Assembly: GCF_018861145.1 (NCBI RefSeq)
Contig: NZ_JAHKQT010000013.1
Span: 1-64,000, forward strand
Direction: 5' to 3'
Origin: Poseidonibacter lekithochrous
GTDB taxonomy: Bacteria; Campylobacterota; Campylobacteria; Campylobacterales; Arcobacteraceae
Length of the DNA stretch: 64,000 nucleotides
The notes under the pieces are model-generated. The model worked only from the letters and a program-made list of their open reading frames with translations. It was not told the DNA's origin and did no database searches. Numbering within the stretch: the stretch's first letter is position 1; every line of letters starts with the position of its first letter. Shown here piece after piece: positions 43,903-53,993 of this stretch. The translations under genes were made by a program, and so were the position numbers.

Positions 43903-46803
43903 ATCTTGATTTAATAAGTCATTTAGATTATCAAAAACTGCAATAGTTGAATCTTCTATTGCAGCTGCTGTTTGTCTTAAAGTACTATTATCTGTTCTTA
44001 AAGAATTTTCCAATAAGTATTTTTGTACATTTTTATGTACTTTTTCATGATTTATTTTTAAATCTTCCCATTGTTTTATTTTTGTAAAACTTTTATTTTT
44101 TTGTTCACTAGAACTTATCCATTTCCCCATATTACAAGATTTACAGTCTTTTACTTGTTGGTTTTTAAAGTTGTTTAATTCTGAATAATATTTCTTCTTA
44201 AAATCAATATGGTCATTTTTATATTTTGATACTTCTTTAATTAAATCTATATTTCTAACCATTTTATAATACTTCTTATCAATCTTTGATTGCTCAGTAA
44301 TTTGGATTAAGTTATTAGATAGTATTGATACTTCATTTGATAATATATCAATATTTGAAGCTGTCAGTGCATTTTTTTGAGTTGTTGAATCTAGTCTTGA
44401 GATAGTTTCGTTTATTTGGATAATTTCTATTTCTTGTTCCTTACTATATTTTGTAACATTCTCAATAATATCTTTAGTTTGAGTGATTTTTTCACTCAAG
44501 TTATCATAACCTTTTATCATCTCATTTGCTATTATTTTTCCTTCATTAGATTTAATACTGGCACTTTGAACTAATTTTTTTATATCTCGTGCTGCATTTG
44601 CACTTTTTGAAGCCAAGTTCCTAACTTCTTGTGCAACAACTGCAAAGCCTTTTCCTGCTTCTCCAGCAGTTGCTGCTTCAACTGCTGCATTTAGTGATAA
44701 AATATTTGTTTGAAATGAAATCTGGTCTATTATTGTAATTGCTTCATTAATAGCTTTAACTTTATCATTTATCTCATCCATTGAAGTAGAAGTTTGAATA
44801 GCCCCTTTACTCCCAATACTTGAAGCATTGTTTAGTTCATCTGCAATTTCCATCATTTGAAACATATTTGTATTGTTATTTTTTATATTTGCAGTGATTT
44901 GTTCTAAAGAAGCGGAACTTTGCTCTAAAGAACTTGCTTGTTCTGTTGATGAAATTGTCAGTTCATTAGAAGAGAGTGTTAATGTTTTTGTATTGTTTTC
45001 AAGAGCCATTCCTGAATTTGTAATCATAGCAATTAATTCTGATGAGGATTGTCCTAAAAGAATAGTAGAACTATATAAAGTTCCAAAATCTCCATACATA
45101 CCTTTTATATGTATTTCATCTAACTTAAAATCATAATTACCTTTAGCATAATTATTCAATAAAATATTTATATTATCTATTTTTAATTTTGTTCTATTAA
45201 TCATTTTATTTATAATATGAACTAAAGAAGATAACTCTTTTGTAGCTGCTTCTTCTTTTATAGAATATGCTAAAAATCCATTATTTACTTTTTCCATAAC
45301 ATCGGTAATTTCTAAAACAACTTTTTTATCTTTTTCAATAATCTTTTCAATTTTAGCAATTTGAATATTCATATTTTTTGTCATTTTTGCAAATTCATCA
45401 TTTCCTCTAATCTCTTTTAATTTAATAAAATCTGTTTCTCTTAATGAATATGAGAAGAAAGCATCTAAGTTATCTTGGAATTTACAAATAGATTTGTTTA
45501 TTTTATTTGTAAAAATTGTAATTGTTAGAAAAATTATGAAGAGTAAAGCTATTATGAAACAAACAAATAAATAAATATGAGTATTTAAGTTAGAAATATT
45601 TGTATTAATATTTAAAATAATATCTTCAACTATGTTATCTTTTATTTCTTCTAAAGAGGCTATTCTTTTACTTGATGATTCTTCCCATTTTACAATATTT
45701 GAACCATAAATATTTTTTGATAATTTGATTAAAGCTTTTATTGTTCTTGAATCTTTAAGACTTGACTCTTCTAAATTAGAATTTTCATAAGCTTTAGACA
45801 TATAAGAATCAAATGTTTCTTGAATTTGATTTAATAATAAACTCTCTTCACTTGTAATATTTTTTAATCTTTTATACTTCTTTATATTTCTTAGCATTTT
45901 TGTATGATTTTTTTGAATTTCATTTAACTGTTTATTACTTCCTTCTAATACAAAATTTTTGTAAGAATGAATAATTCCACCATATCCAATAGCTTCTTTT
46001 ATATCAGAAAGAAGCTTGTCTTTTTTCATTTTGATATATATTAATTTTCTAAAACTTTCTAGTTCTAAGAAACCTTTTGAAGTGATTTGTTTTTTATAAA
46101 AATCATATTGTTTTATTGATAAGTTTTTAACTAAAATATCTAAATAAGAGTTTTGTGAAGAAACAGAAAATAAAAGATTATTGTAATCATTAGTTGATAT
46201 TGAGTTACGATTAAAAATATTTTTAACAATATTTTTTTCATCGTAAGCATTTTCAATTACATTGACTAAAGATAAGTATGCTTGTGATAGTTTTGATAAA
46301 TCATTTTCAGTTGAATAAACTAATAAATCATCAAAAAAAGAGATTAGACTTTTATTTAAATCATTATAATAGTTAATTATTGAACTTGAATCAATTCTTA
46401 ATTTTTCTGATCTTTCTCTTATAAATTTTATCTTTGAAATATTATTTTTAAAGATATTTATCTTTTTAAGTAGATTATTATCTCTTTTTGCAAGTTCAAA
46501 TTCATCTAAAAAGATATCTAGGTTAGCTAGGACTTTATTACTTATGTTTATTTGTTCAGTTACTTCTGTTTTACCAAGTTCTCCATAACTATCTAGGTAA
46601 GAAATTATTAAAGCTCTTTCTTTTTGTAGACTAGTTAAAAGCTTTGAAACTCTTACTGTAAAATCAATATAGCTTGATGTTGTACTTATTCTTTGTTCTT
46701 TTTCGAACTTGTCATAAACTGAAAGTGAAGATAAAATCAATATAGCCATAATTGGTAAAGTCAATATTAATTTTATTTTATTTTTTAATTTTAAGTTACT
46801 CAT
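43885..46803 (-). CDS. Chemoreceptor with nitrate/nitrite-sensing (NIT-like) domain and C-terminal zinc-binding (CZB-like) domain
   Basis: This 972-residue protein has a TM helix (~9-26) and a large helical periplasmic region (~30-400). Its start ([20 protein letters not shown]) matches the NIT domain. A second TM (~410-432), HAMP-like stretch and signalling hairpin ([39 protein letters not shown]) follow. The C-terminus (~865-960) holds a CZB-like module with CNMGKWI and nearby His ([18 protein letters not shown]). Such receptors steer toward nitrate or nitrite and may read zinc or oxidant stress. It lies in the denitrification cluster. Confidence 0.86.
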   Translation of the reverse strand: MSNLKLKNKIKLILTLPIMAILILSSLSVYDKFEKEQRISTTSSYIDFTVRVSKLLTSLQKERALIISYLDSYGELGKTEVTEQINISNKVLANLDIFLDEFELAKRDNNLLKKINIFKNNISKIKFIRERSEKLRIDSSSIINYYNDLNKSLISFFDDLLVYSTENDLSKLSQAYLSLVNVIENAYDEKNIVKNIFNRNSISTNDYNNLLFSVSSQNSYLDILVKNLSIKQYDFYKKQITSKGFLELESFRKLIYIKMKKDKLLSDIKEAIGYGGIIHSYKNFVLEGSNKQLNEIQKNHTKMLRNIKKYKRLKNITSEESLLLNQIQETFDSYMSKAYENSNLEESSLKDSRTIKALIKLSKNIYGSNIVKWEESSSKRIASLEEIKDNIVEDIILNINTNISNLNTHIYLFVCFIIALLFIIFLTITIFTNKINKSICKFQDNLDAFFSYSLRETDFIKLKEIRGNDEFAKMTKNMNIQIAKIEKIIEKDKKVVLEITDVMEKVNNGFLAYSIKEEAATKELSSLVHIINKMINRTKLKIDNINILLNNYAKGNYDFKLDEIHIKGMYGDFGTLYSSTILLGQSSSELIAMITNSGMALENNTKTLTLSSNELTISSTEQASSLEQSSASLEQITANIKNNNTNMFQMMEIADELNNASSIGSKGAIQTSTSMDEINDKVKAINEAITIIDQISFQTNILSLNAAVEAATAGEAGKGFAVVAQEVRNLASKSANAARDIKKLVQSASIKSNEGKIIANEMIKGYDNLSEKITQTKDIIENVTKYSKEQEIEIIQINETISRLDSTTQKNALTASNIDILSNEVSILSNNLIQITEQSKIDKKYYKMVRNIDLIKEVSKYKNDHIDFKKKYYSELNNFKNQQVKDCKSCNMGKWISSSEQKNKSFTKIKQWEDLKINHEKVHKNVQKYLLENSLRTDNSTLRQTAAAIEDSTIAVFDNLNDLLNQDLKEKF

Positions 46804-46930
46804 TTTTACCTCGAAAGTTAGTTCTTTCGTAATATATTATTAATAGATTGAATATAAGATTAGGTACCTAAAATATGTAACCAAAATGTAATTTTGAAGT
46901 TATTTATTAATTATTTTTTATTTTTACTTA

Positions 46931-46960
46931 GATTAATGGACTAATAAGTCCATTTAATCT
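46931..46960 (-). terminator. Hairpin terminator at the end of the nir operon
   Basis: On the minus strand GATTAAATGGACT pairs with AGTCCATTAATC around TATT, with one bulge. It spans the cobA stop codon and is followed by an AT-rich tract. Confidence 0.55.
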
Positions 46961-47672
46961 TTTCTCTTAATTTTACAACTTCTCCTACAACTATAATTGC
47001 AGGTGTTGGCATATTTTTAGAATCTTCTACAATATTTTCTAAAGTTGAAACAACAACTTCTTGTTCAGGTGTAGAACCTTTAGAAATTACAGCACATGGG
47101 TAGTTTTTATCTTTTCCATATTTCATTAATTTTCTTGTAATTAATCCAATATTATGGAATCCCATTAAGAAGATTAAAGTTTCATCATTTAAAAAACTTT
47201 CCCATTCTATTTGAGAAATTCTTTTATTTGGTGATTCATGACCCGTTACAACTCTAAATGATGTTGTAACTCCTCTATGAGTTACTGGAATTCCTGCATA
47301 TGCTGGAACTGAAATAGCTGATGTAATACCTGGAATGATTTCAAATTTTATCTCTCTTTCAAATAGATAAATAGCTTCTTCACCACCTCGTCCAAATACG
47401 AAAGGATCTCCACCTTTTAATCTTACAACTTTTTCATGCTTTAAAGCTGCTTGATAAATGATTTCATTTATTTCATCTTGAGGAACAGAATGCTTACCAT
47501 CTTGTTTCCCTACATAGATTAGTTCACAGCCTTCTTTTGCTGTTTCTAAAATCTTTGGATTTGCTAATCTATCATAAATAATGATATCTGCTTCGCTTAC
47601 TATCCTAGCAGCTTTTACAGTCATCAAATCAATAGCGCCAGGGCCTGCGCCTGTTAAGTATACTTTACCCAT
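46941..47672 (-). CDS. cobA: Uroporphyrinogen-III C-methyltransferase (NirE/CobA)
   Basis: This 243-residue SAM-dependent methyltransferase has LTGAGPGAIDLMTVKA at the N-terminus, VRLKGGDPFVFGRGGEE (~88-104) and GITSAISVPAYAGIPVTHRG. It makes precorrin-2, the first step to siroheme and heme d1. As the last gene of the nirJ-nirF unit (2-base gap) it is best read as NirE, though it could also serve general siroheme synthesis. Confidence 0.93.
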   Translation of the reverse strand: MGKVYLTGAGPGAIDLMTVKAARIVSEADIIIYDRLANPKILETAKEGCELIYVGKQDGKHSVPQDEINEIIYQAALKHEKVVRLKGGDPFVFGRGGEEAIYLFEREIKFEIIPGITSAISVPAYAGIPVTHRGVTTSFRVVTGHESPNKRISQIEWESFLNDETLIFLMGFHNIGLITRKLMKYGKDKNYPCAVISKGSTPEQEVVVSTLENIVEDSKNMPTPAIIVVGEVVKLREKIKWTY

Positions 47673-47674
47673 TT

Positions 47675-48769
47675 TTATTTTCCATCCTCATATATAAATA
47701 TTCCTGAAGGTTTTTTGATATTAAATATTTCTCTATTTAAAAACCACTCTTTTGTATGTATTACTGCTACTTTATTTGTATCATTTACAGATACATATAG
47801 TTGTGGAGATACATTTGACCATCTTACGTGTAAAACTTTTCCATCAAAATTAAAAGTATGAATTATTTCTAATGTTGTTGTATCAATTATCTGAATTGTA
47901 GGAAAATCCTTTCCTGAATAAGTAACTGCTAAATATTTTTTATCAGGACTTAAACTTGTAAATACAGGTAAACCTTGTGTTTCAATATTTTTAATAAACT
48001 TAAAATCTTTATCATAAACTAAAACTTTATTATCACCAACTGCTGGAACAAATACTTTATCTCCACCAATACTCCAAAAACCAAAGTGGGGAACTTTAAG
48101 TACCGTCTTTCTTTCATCACTTAAAAATATTTTGATTTTTTTGTATGACATTGTATCTAAATCTACAACTCCGTAATGTGGTGATGTAAAGAAACCTACA
48201 ATATAGTTATTATCTTTTATCATTGCGTCAAAAGGTAACTGTCCTACGTCTTTAAACTCTTTAAAAACTTCAAAATTTGCAGTTCCAACTCCTAGGTTAA
48301 TATCTTTATACACAGATATTATGTCATTATCCATTTGTGAAAAGATTAAATAATCTTTATAGATTTTAATTCCTACATTTTTAGAGTTTGTTTTTATTTT
48401 TTTAATAGGATTTAAATCTCTATCTAAAATATCAACACTTTTATCATCATAGTTTGCAACTGCTACATAATTCTTTCCAATTACAAAACCAATTGCTGAT
48501 TTTGATGTTTTATATTCTGCTAATATTTTCTCAGCTTCAGGATCAAATTTAATCACATAGCCATCTCTTGAAATCACATAACCATCTTTTCCTTCAAACT
48601 TTACAACACCATGATTCATGTTGTGCATACCTTCTATATTTGATCTTTTCAAGCCCTTATAGATAGTTGCTAATGATGAGTTTTCTCTTTCAACTACAAA
48701 GAATTTCTCTTTTGCATAAACTGAACTTATTGCTATAAGTGCTACAAATATTATTTTAAAAAGTTTCAT
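47675..48769 (-). CDS. nirF: NirF, heme d1 biosynthesis protein
   Basis: This 364-residue protein has a signal peptide (MKLFKIIFVALIAISSVYA) and the eight-bladed cytochrome d1-type propeller without a heme c domain. NirF acts in the periplasm late in heme d1 formation. The start at 48769 has AGGA upstream; a longer frame from 48832 would overlap nirJ and hide the signal peptide. It follows nirJ by 1 base. Confidence 0.9.
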   Translation of the reverse strand: MKLFKIIFVALIAISSVYAKEKFFVVERENSSLATIYKGLKRSNIEGMHNMNHGVVKFEGKDGYVISRDGYVIKFDPEAEKILAEYKTSKSAIGFVIGKNYVAVANYDDKSVDILDRDLNPIKKIKTNSKNVGIKIYKDYLIFSQMDNDIISVYKDINLGVGTANFEVFKEFKDVGQLPFDAMIKDNNYIVGFFTSPHYGVVDLDTMSYKKIKIFLSDERKTVLKVPHFGFWSIGGDKVFVPAVGDNKVLVYDKDFKFIKNIETQGLPVFTSLSPDKKYLAVTYSGKDFPTIQIIDTTTLEIIHTFNFDGKVLHVRWSNVSPQLYVSVNDTNKVAVIHTKEWFLNREIFNIKKPSGIFIYEDGK

Positions 48770-48770
48770 A

Positions 48771-49892
48771 TTAATTCCTAATTTCTTCATTTGATAAATA
48801 ACAAGATGGATCTTCTTCCCATAAATCTCCACTTATTGCATAAGCTCTTGATCTAGAACCACCATTACAAATGTCAATATATTTACAATCATGACATCTT
48901 CCTTTTATATCTCTTGGACTTTTTCTTAATTGATTTAAAATATCATTCTTTTTAGAAGTCCAAATCTCATCAAAAGGAGTTTGTAAATAGTTTCCAACAG
49001 TAAATGGAAAAAATGGATCTGGTTTAACATTCCCAGCCCAATCCATATTTCCAAGTCTATTTCCAGCAGAGTTCCCACCCCAAGCTTTTAGTTTTTGTTC
49101 TAATATTTCTACTTTTTGAGGATAATCTTTTTTAAATCTATTCAATAATAAAATAGAATCCATTTCCATATTCCCAGTAACTAGGTCGATTTTACTGTTA
49201 TTCTTATAATATTCAAAGGCTTTGTCGATTATAAATTCAACATATTCTCTTCTTTGCTCTTTAGAAATATCAATTTCAAGGTTTTCTTCACCTCGTCCTG
49301 AATAAACTAAGTGTGAAATATATAATTTATCTACATTAAGTTCCTCACATAAATCAAACATTTTATAAAAACTATCTTGAGTTTCTTTTGTGATAGTAAA
49401 TCTAATACCAGCATTTCCACCATGTTTTTGAACTAGTTTAATTGCCTCAATAGATTTTTTATAAGCACCTTTTTGTCCACGAAATTGGTCATGAATTTCT
49501 TCAATACCATCAATAGAAATACCAATATAATTAAATGTATCGATAATCTTATCAACATTCTTTTCATTTATATATATACCATTTGTAGAAAGATAAGTCA
49601 TAATCCCATTATCTTTCATACTTTGAGCAATATCAAAAATATCTTTTCTTAAAAGTGGCTCTCCACCTGAAAAAATCACAAAATTTACGCCACCTTTTTT
49701 TAGTCTTTTGATTGTTTCTTCAATCTCTTCAAAAGTTAGTGTATCTTTTTCATTTGCATCAGCTTTACTATAACAATGATGACAAAATAAATTACAACGA
49801 TTTGTAAAATTCCAAATCATTATGGAACCATTAAGTGTTCTTGATTTTTGATTTCCAAGTGTTGTTTTAATAAGGTTTGAAAGTCTAAACAT
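48771..49892 (-). CDS. nirJ: NirJ-like radical SAM enzyme of heme d1 biosynthesis
   Basis: This 373-residue protein has the radical SAM motif CNLFCHHCYS (~33-42) and a C-terminal Cys-rich SPASM-like segment (GRCHDCKYIDICNGG). NirJ removes the propionate side chains of didecarboxysiroheme to form the oxo groups of heme d1. It follows the cytochrome c gene by 1 base and precedes nirF by 1 base. Confidence 0.92.
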   Translation of the reverse strand: MFRLSNLIKTTLGNQKSRTLNGSIMIWNFTNRCNLFCHHCYSKADANEKDTLTFEEIEETIKRLKKGGVNFVIFSGGEPLLRKDIFDIAQSMKDNGIMTYLSTNGIYINEKNVDKIIDTFNYIGISIDGIEEIHDQFRGQKGAYKKSIEAIKLVQKHGGNAGIRFTITKETQDSFYKMFDLCEELNVDKLYISHLVYSGRGEENLEIDISKEQRREYVEFIIDKAFEYYKNNSKIDLVTGNMEMDSILLLNRFKKDYPQKVEILEQKLKAWGGNSAGNRLGNMDWAGNVKPDPFFPFTVGNYLQTPFDEIWTSKKNDILNQLRKSPRDIKGRCHDCKYIDICNGGSRSRAYAISGDLWEEDPSCYLSNEEIRN

Positions 49893-49893
49893 T

Positions 49894-50223
49894 CTAATTA
49901 TCCTTTTTTGATTTATAAGTATAGATAAAATGAGTTATTGCATTTATCTCTTCTTGTGAAAGTTTGCCTTCAAAACTTGGCATTACAGATCTTTTATGTC
50001 CAAATTGTTCATATAAAGATTTAGGGGCTACTATATATCCTTGAATTTCTCCTTTTGTTCTAGCATCTGCAATCTCTTGAAATGATGGTCCAAAGGCTAC
50101 AGAAGTTTGATGATGACATCCCCAACAATATGTTCTAAATACTTTTTCCCCACTTATATTTTGAGCAAAACTAAATGAACAAAAAAATAATAGAAGCAGA
50201 GTTAGCTTTCTTTGTATTCTCAT
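49894..50223 (-). CDS. Small monoheme cytochrome c of the nir operon (NirC-like)
   Basis: This 109-residue protein has a signal peptide (1-21) and one CWGCHHQ heme motif, with a Met ligand candidate in SVMPSFEGKL. It may donate electrons to NirS or help NirF/NirJ chemistry, as NirC does elsewhere. The start at 50223 is behind AAGGAG; an upstream in-frame ATG at 50259 has none. It is the first gene of the nirJ-nirF-cobA unit. Confidence 0.87.
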   Translation of the reverse strand: MRIQRKLTLLLLFFCSFSFAQNISGEKVFRTYCWGCHHQTSVAFGPSFQEIADARTKGEIQGYIVAPKSLYEQFGHKRSVMPSFEGKLSQEEINAITHFIYTYKSKKDN

Positions 50224-50277
50224 TCTGTACTCCTTATTTTTTATATTAAATGTTAACATAAATGAGAAATCTTACAC

Positions 50278-50291
50278 TTGACGGCTATCAA
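50278..50291. promoter_or_regulatory. Crp/Fnr-type site (TTGAC-GGCT-ATCAA) between nir operon and 61-residue gene
   Basis: The site matches the consensus at 9 of 10 positions. On the minus strand TAACAT (50250-50255) is at the position required for -41.5. On the plus strand TAAAAT (50313-50318) gives -40.5. Confidence 0.68.
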
Positions 50292-50355
50292 TATTATATG
50301 TATATAATTAGATAAAATTACATATATATTTTGATTAAATACTTAGGAGCATAAT

Positions 50356-50541
50356 ATGGAAGTTATAATCACTTTAGTTTTTTCATCAGCAATGTTGATT
50401 TTTATGATTTATCCAGCTATGAAAATAGTAGAGTTTATAGAAACAAAAACAGAAGTTAATAATAAAATGTATAATATTTTGACAGTAGTTCTTACTATTG
50501 TTTTATCTCTTGTTATTGGAATGGGATTATATTATTTATAA
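50356..50541 (+). CDS. Small two-helix membrane protein, divergent from the nir operon
   Basis: This 61-residue protein has hydrophobic helices at ~3-22 and ~40-60 and a short charged linker (EFIETKTEVNNK). A TTAGGAG ribosome site lies 7 bases before the ATG. It shares the regulatory gap with the nir operon and is followed by a bidirectional terminator. The function is unknown. Confidence 0.75.
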   Translation: MEVIITLVFSSAMLIFMIYPAMKIVEFIETKTEVNNKMYNILTVVLTIVLSLVIGMGLYYL

Positions 50542-50581
50542 AATAAGTAGAAGTAGTAGAATTTTAAGTATATGATAAATA

Positions 50582-50611
50582 AAATATTCATCTCCTAAGA
50601 GATGAATATTT
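50582..50611. terminator. Bidirectional terminator between the 61-residue gene and nirS
   Basis: AAATATTCATCTC and its perfect 13-base reverse complement enclose CTAA, between convergent genes. Confidence 0.8.
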
Positions 50612-50622
50612 ATTCTTCTTAA

Positions 50623-52341
50623 TTATGCACCAGGAATATTTTGTCTGTGTTCAACAGAATAAGTAAATGTAGGAGTAGTTAAGTTATTAATATATTTAAT
50701 AAATTTACCAGTCTTAGATTCATAAATACCAATTCTTCCAGTTGTCCACTCAGATATCATTGTCCATTTACCATGATTTGCAGGTTCTGCATGTAATAAT
50801 CTTGGTTGAACAGGATTTTTAATCTCATCACCTAATTTTTCTGTATGTTTAATAATTTTGTCTTTACCTATTTGAGGATTAGACTCAGGGAATGAAAGTG
50901 TTTCATATTGCGTTGCATCCCAAGTTTGTAAAACTTTTTTAGTTTTAGCATCAATTAATTGACCAACTTTTTTACCAACTTTAACAATTCTATCAGTTTC
51001 TAAAGTCTCTTTATTAATTAAATAAACTTCATTATAAGTTTCAGGACTTCCAATTACAGTATCTGCCCAAAGATAAGGTGTATCATGTGCCGTTCCTATA
51101 AATAATCCACCACCAGAAGTTTCAACTTTTTTAATAATTTCCCAGTTTGAATCCCAAATTACAACAAGACCAAGGTTCATAGAAACAGTAGCATGTAATT
51201 GTTTACCCATTTTTTTGTTAAACCAAGAAGATCCTTGACCTGGATGTGGCTTAGTTTTTTTACCTGTATAAACTTTCGCAGCTAAATTTTTCTCTTTATA
51301 ATCAACAATACCCATAACATCACTTCCTTGAGAAGCAATCATGTAATATCTACCAAAATCTTCACCTTCGTCTTCATTTAAGAATGCATCATGAAGTACT
51401 TCACCAATATTTGGAACATCTCCAACAATTGGGAAATCAGGTTTTGAATAATCAATAATATATACTCTACCTGCATCTTTTAATGCCATTGCAAAATAAG
51501 GACCATAAGGAGTATCAGCTAAAGAAGCTACTCTAGACGCTTCAATTTGACCTTTCATATTAATTACAGCAGATGTATCATATGCTTTTAATGGTTCTAA
51601 AGTCATTGCATCACAAAGTACTGCTCCACCTGGAGTGTAGTTTCCTGCAATAATATATTTACCATCAGGTGATACTGCCAATCCTCTTGATTCAAAACCA
51701 ACTTGAACAGTTGCTAATGCTGGTTGACCAGGTGCTGCAATATCAAACATAGTTAATCTTCCCGATCTTGAGATTGAGTATGCATATCTAGGGTTTGTTT
51801 TATTAGTTACAGTTACGTGAACAGCAAATCCAGCTTTATGTCTTGATAATACTTTTCCATTTGTTGAATCTATAAAGTCAACTAAAGAGGCATCTCTTTC
51901 AGTTGCAAATGTAATATCTAAAACAGATTCAGTATCATGTGATTTTGTATATTTCTTAGCTAATGCTTCTCTATCTGCTAATTTAGTCCAAGTTGAATGA
52001 ATTTGATCAAAATCTAATTTATAATTAGTATTATCTTTCCAATCCATTAACCAATCAACCATACCATCAGCATCATCTTTAGAAAATGAATGATCCCATT
52101 TAGGCATTGCAGTATTAGGAATACCATTTAAAATTGCATCTCTTAAAACATGTCTTTCTTGTTTTTTTAAAGCTCCTGGTCTTAAATCTGACCCAACACC
52201 ACCTTGGTGAATTGGTCCATGACATCCTTGACACTCTTTTTCATAAACTTCTGGAAAATTCATCTCTGAAGTACCTGCAAATAAAGAACCTGCTGTTACA
52301 ACAGAACACGCTACTAAACTTAAAACTTTACCTAATTTCAT
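50623..52341 (-). CDS. nirS: Cytochrome cd1 nitrite reductase
   Basis: This 572-residue protein has a signal peptide (1-22), a cytochrome c domain with CQGCHGPIHQGG (~38-49), a KWDHSFSKDDADGMV segment, and the eight-bladed heme d1 propeller (~150-572). It has AVHVTVTNKTNPRYAYSISRSGR and KPHPGQGSSWFNKK loops. It reduces nitrite to NO in the periplasm. The start at 52341 has AAGGGAG upstream; a longer frame starting 45 bases earlier lacks a site and would bury the signal peptide. It ends the norC-norB-small-nirS unit. Confidence 0.96.
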   Translation of the reverse strand: MKLGKVLSLVACSVVTAGSLFAGTSEMNFPEVYEKECQGCHGPIHQGGVGSDLRPGALKKQERHVLRDAILNGIPNTAMPKWDHSFSKDDADGMVDWLMDWKDNTNYKLDFDQIHSTWTKLADREALAKKYTKSHDTESVLDITFATERDASLVDFIDSTNGKVLSRHKAGFAVHVTVTNKTNPRYAYSISRSGRLTMFDIAAPGQPALATVQVGFESRGLAVSPDGKYIIAGNYTPGGAVLCDAMTLEPLKAYDTSAVINMKGQIEASRVASLADTPYGPYFAMALKDAGRVYIIDYSKPDFPIVGDVPNIGEVLHDAFLNEDEGEDFGRYYMIASQGSDVMGIVDYKEKNLAAKVYTGKKTKPHPGQGSSWFNKKMGKQLHATVSMNLGLVVIWDSNWEIIKKVETSGGGLFIGTAHDTPYLWADTVIGSPETYNEVYLINKETLETDRIVKVGKKVGQLIDAKTKKVLQTWDATQYETLSFPESNPQIGKDKIIKHTEKLGDEIKNPVQPRLLHAEPANHGKWTMISEWTTGRIGIYESKTGKFIKYINNLTTPTFTYSVEHRQNIPGA

Positions 52342-52402
52342 AACTTCTCCCTTTTTAATTATTAAACATAATTTTGAGGGGAACACGACTTCCCCTTATT
52401 TC

Positions 52403-52561
52403 CTAATCTTCTAACTCTTCTTCTAATCTTTTCTTTTCAGATTTGTAAATCCAAAACATTGGAAGTACAATAAATGTATGAAGAAAAAGTGTCAATGTTA
52501 AAGGTCCTTGGTTTAATGTTGCAAAAAAACTAGGTACCAAATCTGTCATAGGTTCCCACAT
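52403..52561 (-). CDS. 52-residue single-helix membrane protein between norB and nirS
   Basis: The frame begins MWEPMTDLVPSFFATL, has one TM helix (~20-38; LTLTLFLHTFIVLPMFWIY) and ends in a charged KSEKKRLEEELED tail. The GGAG site is 7 bases before the ATG. It starts 10 bases after norB and ends 61 bases before nirS. The size and layout resemble CcoQ-like accessory subunits of heme-copper oxidases; a role with NorB is inference. Confidence 0.75.
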   Translation of the reverse strand: MWEPMTDLVPSFFATLNQGPLTLTLFLHTFIVLPMFWIYKSEKKRLEEELED

Positions 52562-52571
52562 AATAAACTCC

Positions 52572-53993
52572 TTATCTTTCGTGAATAGGATTTTTAGAAG
52601 TAGTTAATAAATCTTTAACTAAATATATAAATCCAATGAATGTCATAATTCCAGTTGCTAATCTCCAACCTAAACCTTGAACAAACCAAACCATATCTTG
52701 AGAAACAAAGAACCCTTCCCAAGTTGCACCCATTTGAGCACGTTCAACAAGTACTTGACCGTATCCTGCAACTGTTAATGAAACAGTCATTCCCATTACA
52801 CCAAGTATAATAAGGAAAAGTGCCATTTTACTATCAAAAGTTGATTTCATAACTTTGATACCATTTTTACCTTGAACACCCATATAGAACATACCTATTA
52901 AAATAGTTGCATAAGCTCCAAAGAATGCTAAGTGACCATGTGCAGACGTAAACTGCGTACCGTGTGTATAAATATTTACCTGTGGTAATGTGTGGAAGAA
53001 TCCCCAAACACCAGCTCCTAAGAAGTTACCAAATGCATTAGCAACAAACCAAGAGAACGCAGGTGAGTTATTCATTACTTTTTCACCAGATTGAGAACCT
53101 TCTTTAATTCCAGTTTCTTTTCCCCAGTCATAAATAACATGAACAAACATAGCTACTAATGGTACAGGTTCAAGTGCAGAGAATAAAGCTCCAATTTCCC
53201 ACCAGTACTCAGGAGTTCCTATCCAGAAATAGTGATGTCCCATACCTAAAATACCTGAACCAAATAGCATAGATACTTCAATCCATAACCACATTTCAAC
53301 TACTTCTCTTCTAGCACCAATGATTTTGATTAATCCAAAAGATAATAAACAACCAACAAATACTTCCCAAGTTGCTTCAACCCATAAGTGAATTACCCAC
53401 CACCACCAGTATTGATCAACAGAAATATTATCTGTCCAGAACATACCAGCTAGATAAAGACCAGCAAGTGCTAAAACATCTGCCATAAGTACTGTAACAA
53501 TACCTGTTTGTCTACCTTTTAATGCAGTTGCAAAAAGATTGAAAACAAATACTAAAACAACGATAACAATACCAATATCAGCCCATCTTGGTGCTTCAAT
53601 GTATTCTCTACCTTCATTAATAAACCAAATAGTAGCTTCAGTTGCAGGTCCAATTTGAACGATGATGTATACTAAAACAACAACAGTAACCGCAGCTGTT
53701 AAAACATAAAATCCTAGTTTTGCTAATTTGATTCCAACTGTTTCAATACCAGTTTCTTCTGGTAATAAGTAGTAAACAGAACCAATCATTGCGTATAACA
53801 TCCAAACTACTAATGCATTAATATGTACCATTCTAGCTACAGAGAAATCAAAGATTTCAAAAAGAAAACTTGGATATAAGAACTGAGTAGCAGCAATAAG
53901 CCCCATTACTAATTGAGCACCAAATAAAATAGCAGCAACAACAAAATAGTTAATTGCTAGTTTTTGAGATTCAAATTTTAAATTATTTCCCAT
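52572..53993 (-). CDS. norB: NorB, nitric oxide reductase catalytic subunit
   Basis: This 473-residue protein has 12 predicted TM helices of the heme-copper oxidase superfamily. His-rich motifs include ARMVHINALVVWML (~50), HLWVEATWEVF (~200), GMGHHYFWIG (~250) and HGHLAFFGAYATI (~345). It reduces NO to N2O with electrons from NorC. It overlaps norC by 11 bases. Confidence 0.95.
   Translation of the reverse strand: MGNNLKFESQKLAINYFVVAAILFGAQLVMGLIAATQFLYPSFLFEIFDFSVARMVHINALVVWMLYAMIGSVYYLLPEETGIETVGIKLAKLGFYVLTAAVTVVVLVYIIVQIGPATEATIWFINEGREYIEAPRWADIGIVIVVLVFVFNLFATALKGRQTGIVTVLMADVLALAGLYLAGMFWTDNISVDQYWWWWVIHLWVEATWEVFVGCLLSFGLIKIIGARREVVEMWLWIEVSMLFGSGILGMGHHYFWIGTPEYWWEIGALFSALEPVPLVAMFVHVIYDWGKETGIKEGSQSGEKVMNNSPAFSWFVANAFGNFLGAGVWGFFHTLPQVNIYTHGTQFTSAHGHLAFFGAYATILIGMFYMGVQGKNGIKVMKSTFDSKMALFLIILGVMGMTVSLTVAGYGQVLVERAQMGATWEGFFVSQDMVWFVQGLGWRLATGIMTFIGFIYLVKDLLTTSKNPIHER

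Noticed and set aside
48770-48832. Upstream start for nirF
   Set aside because: It would add 21 residues before a clear signal peptide and overlap nirJ; the ATG at 48769 has AGGA upstream.
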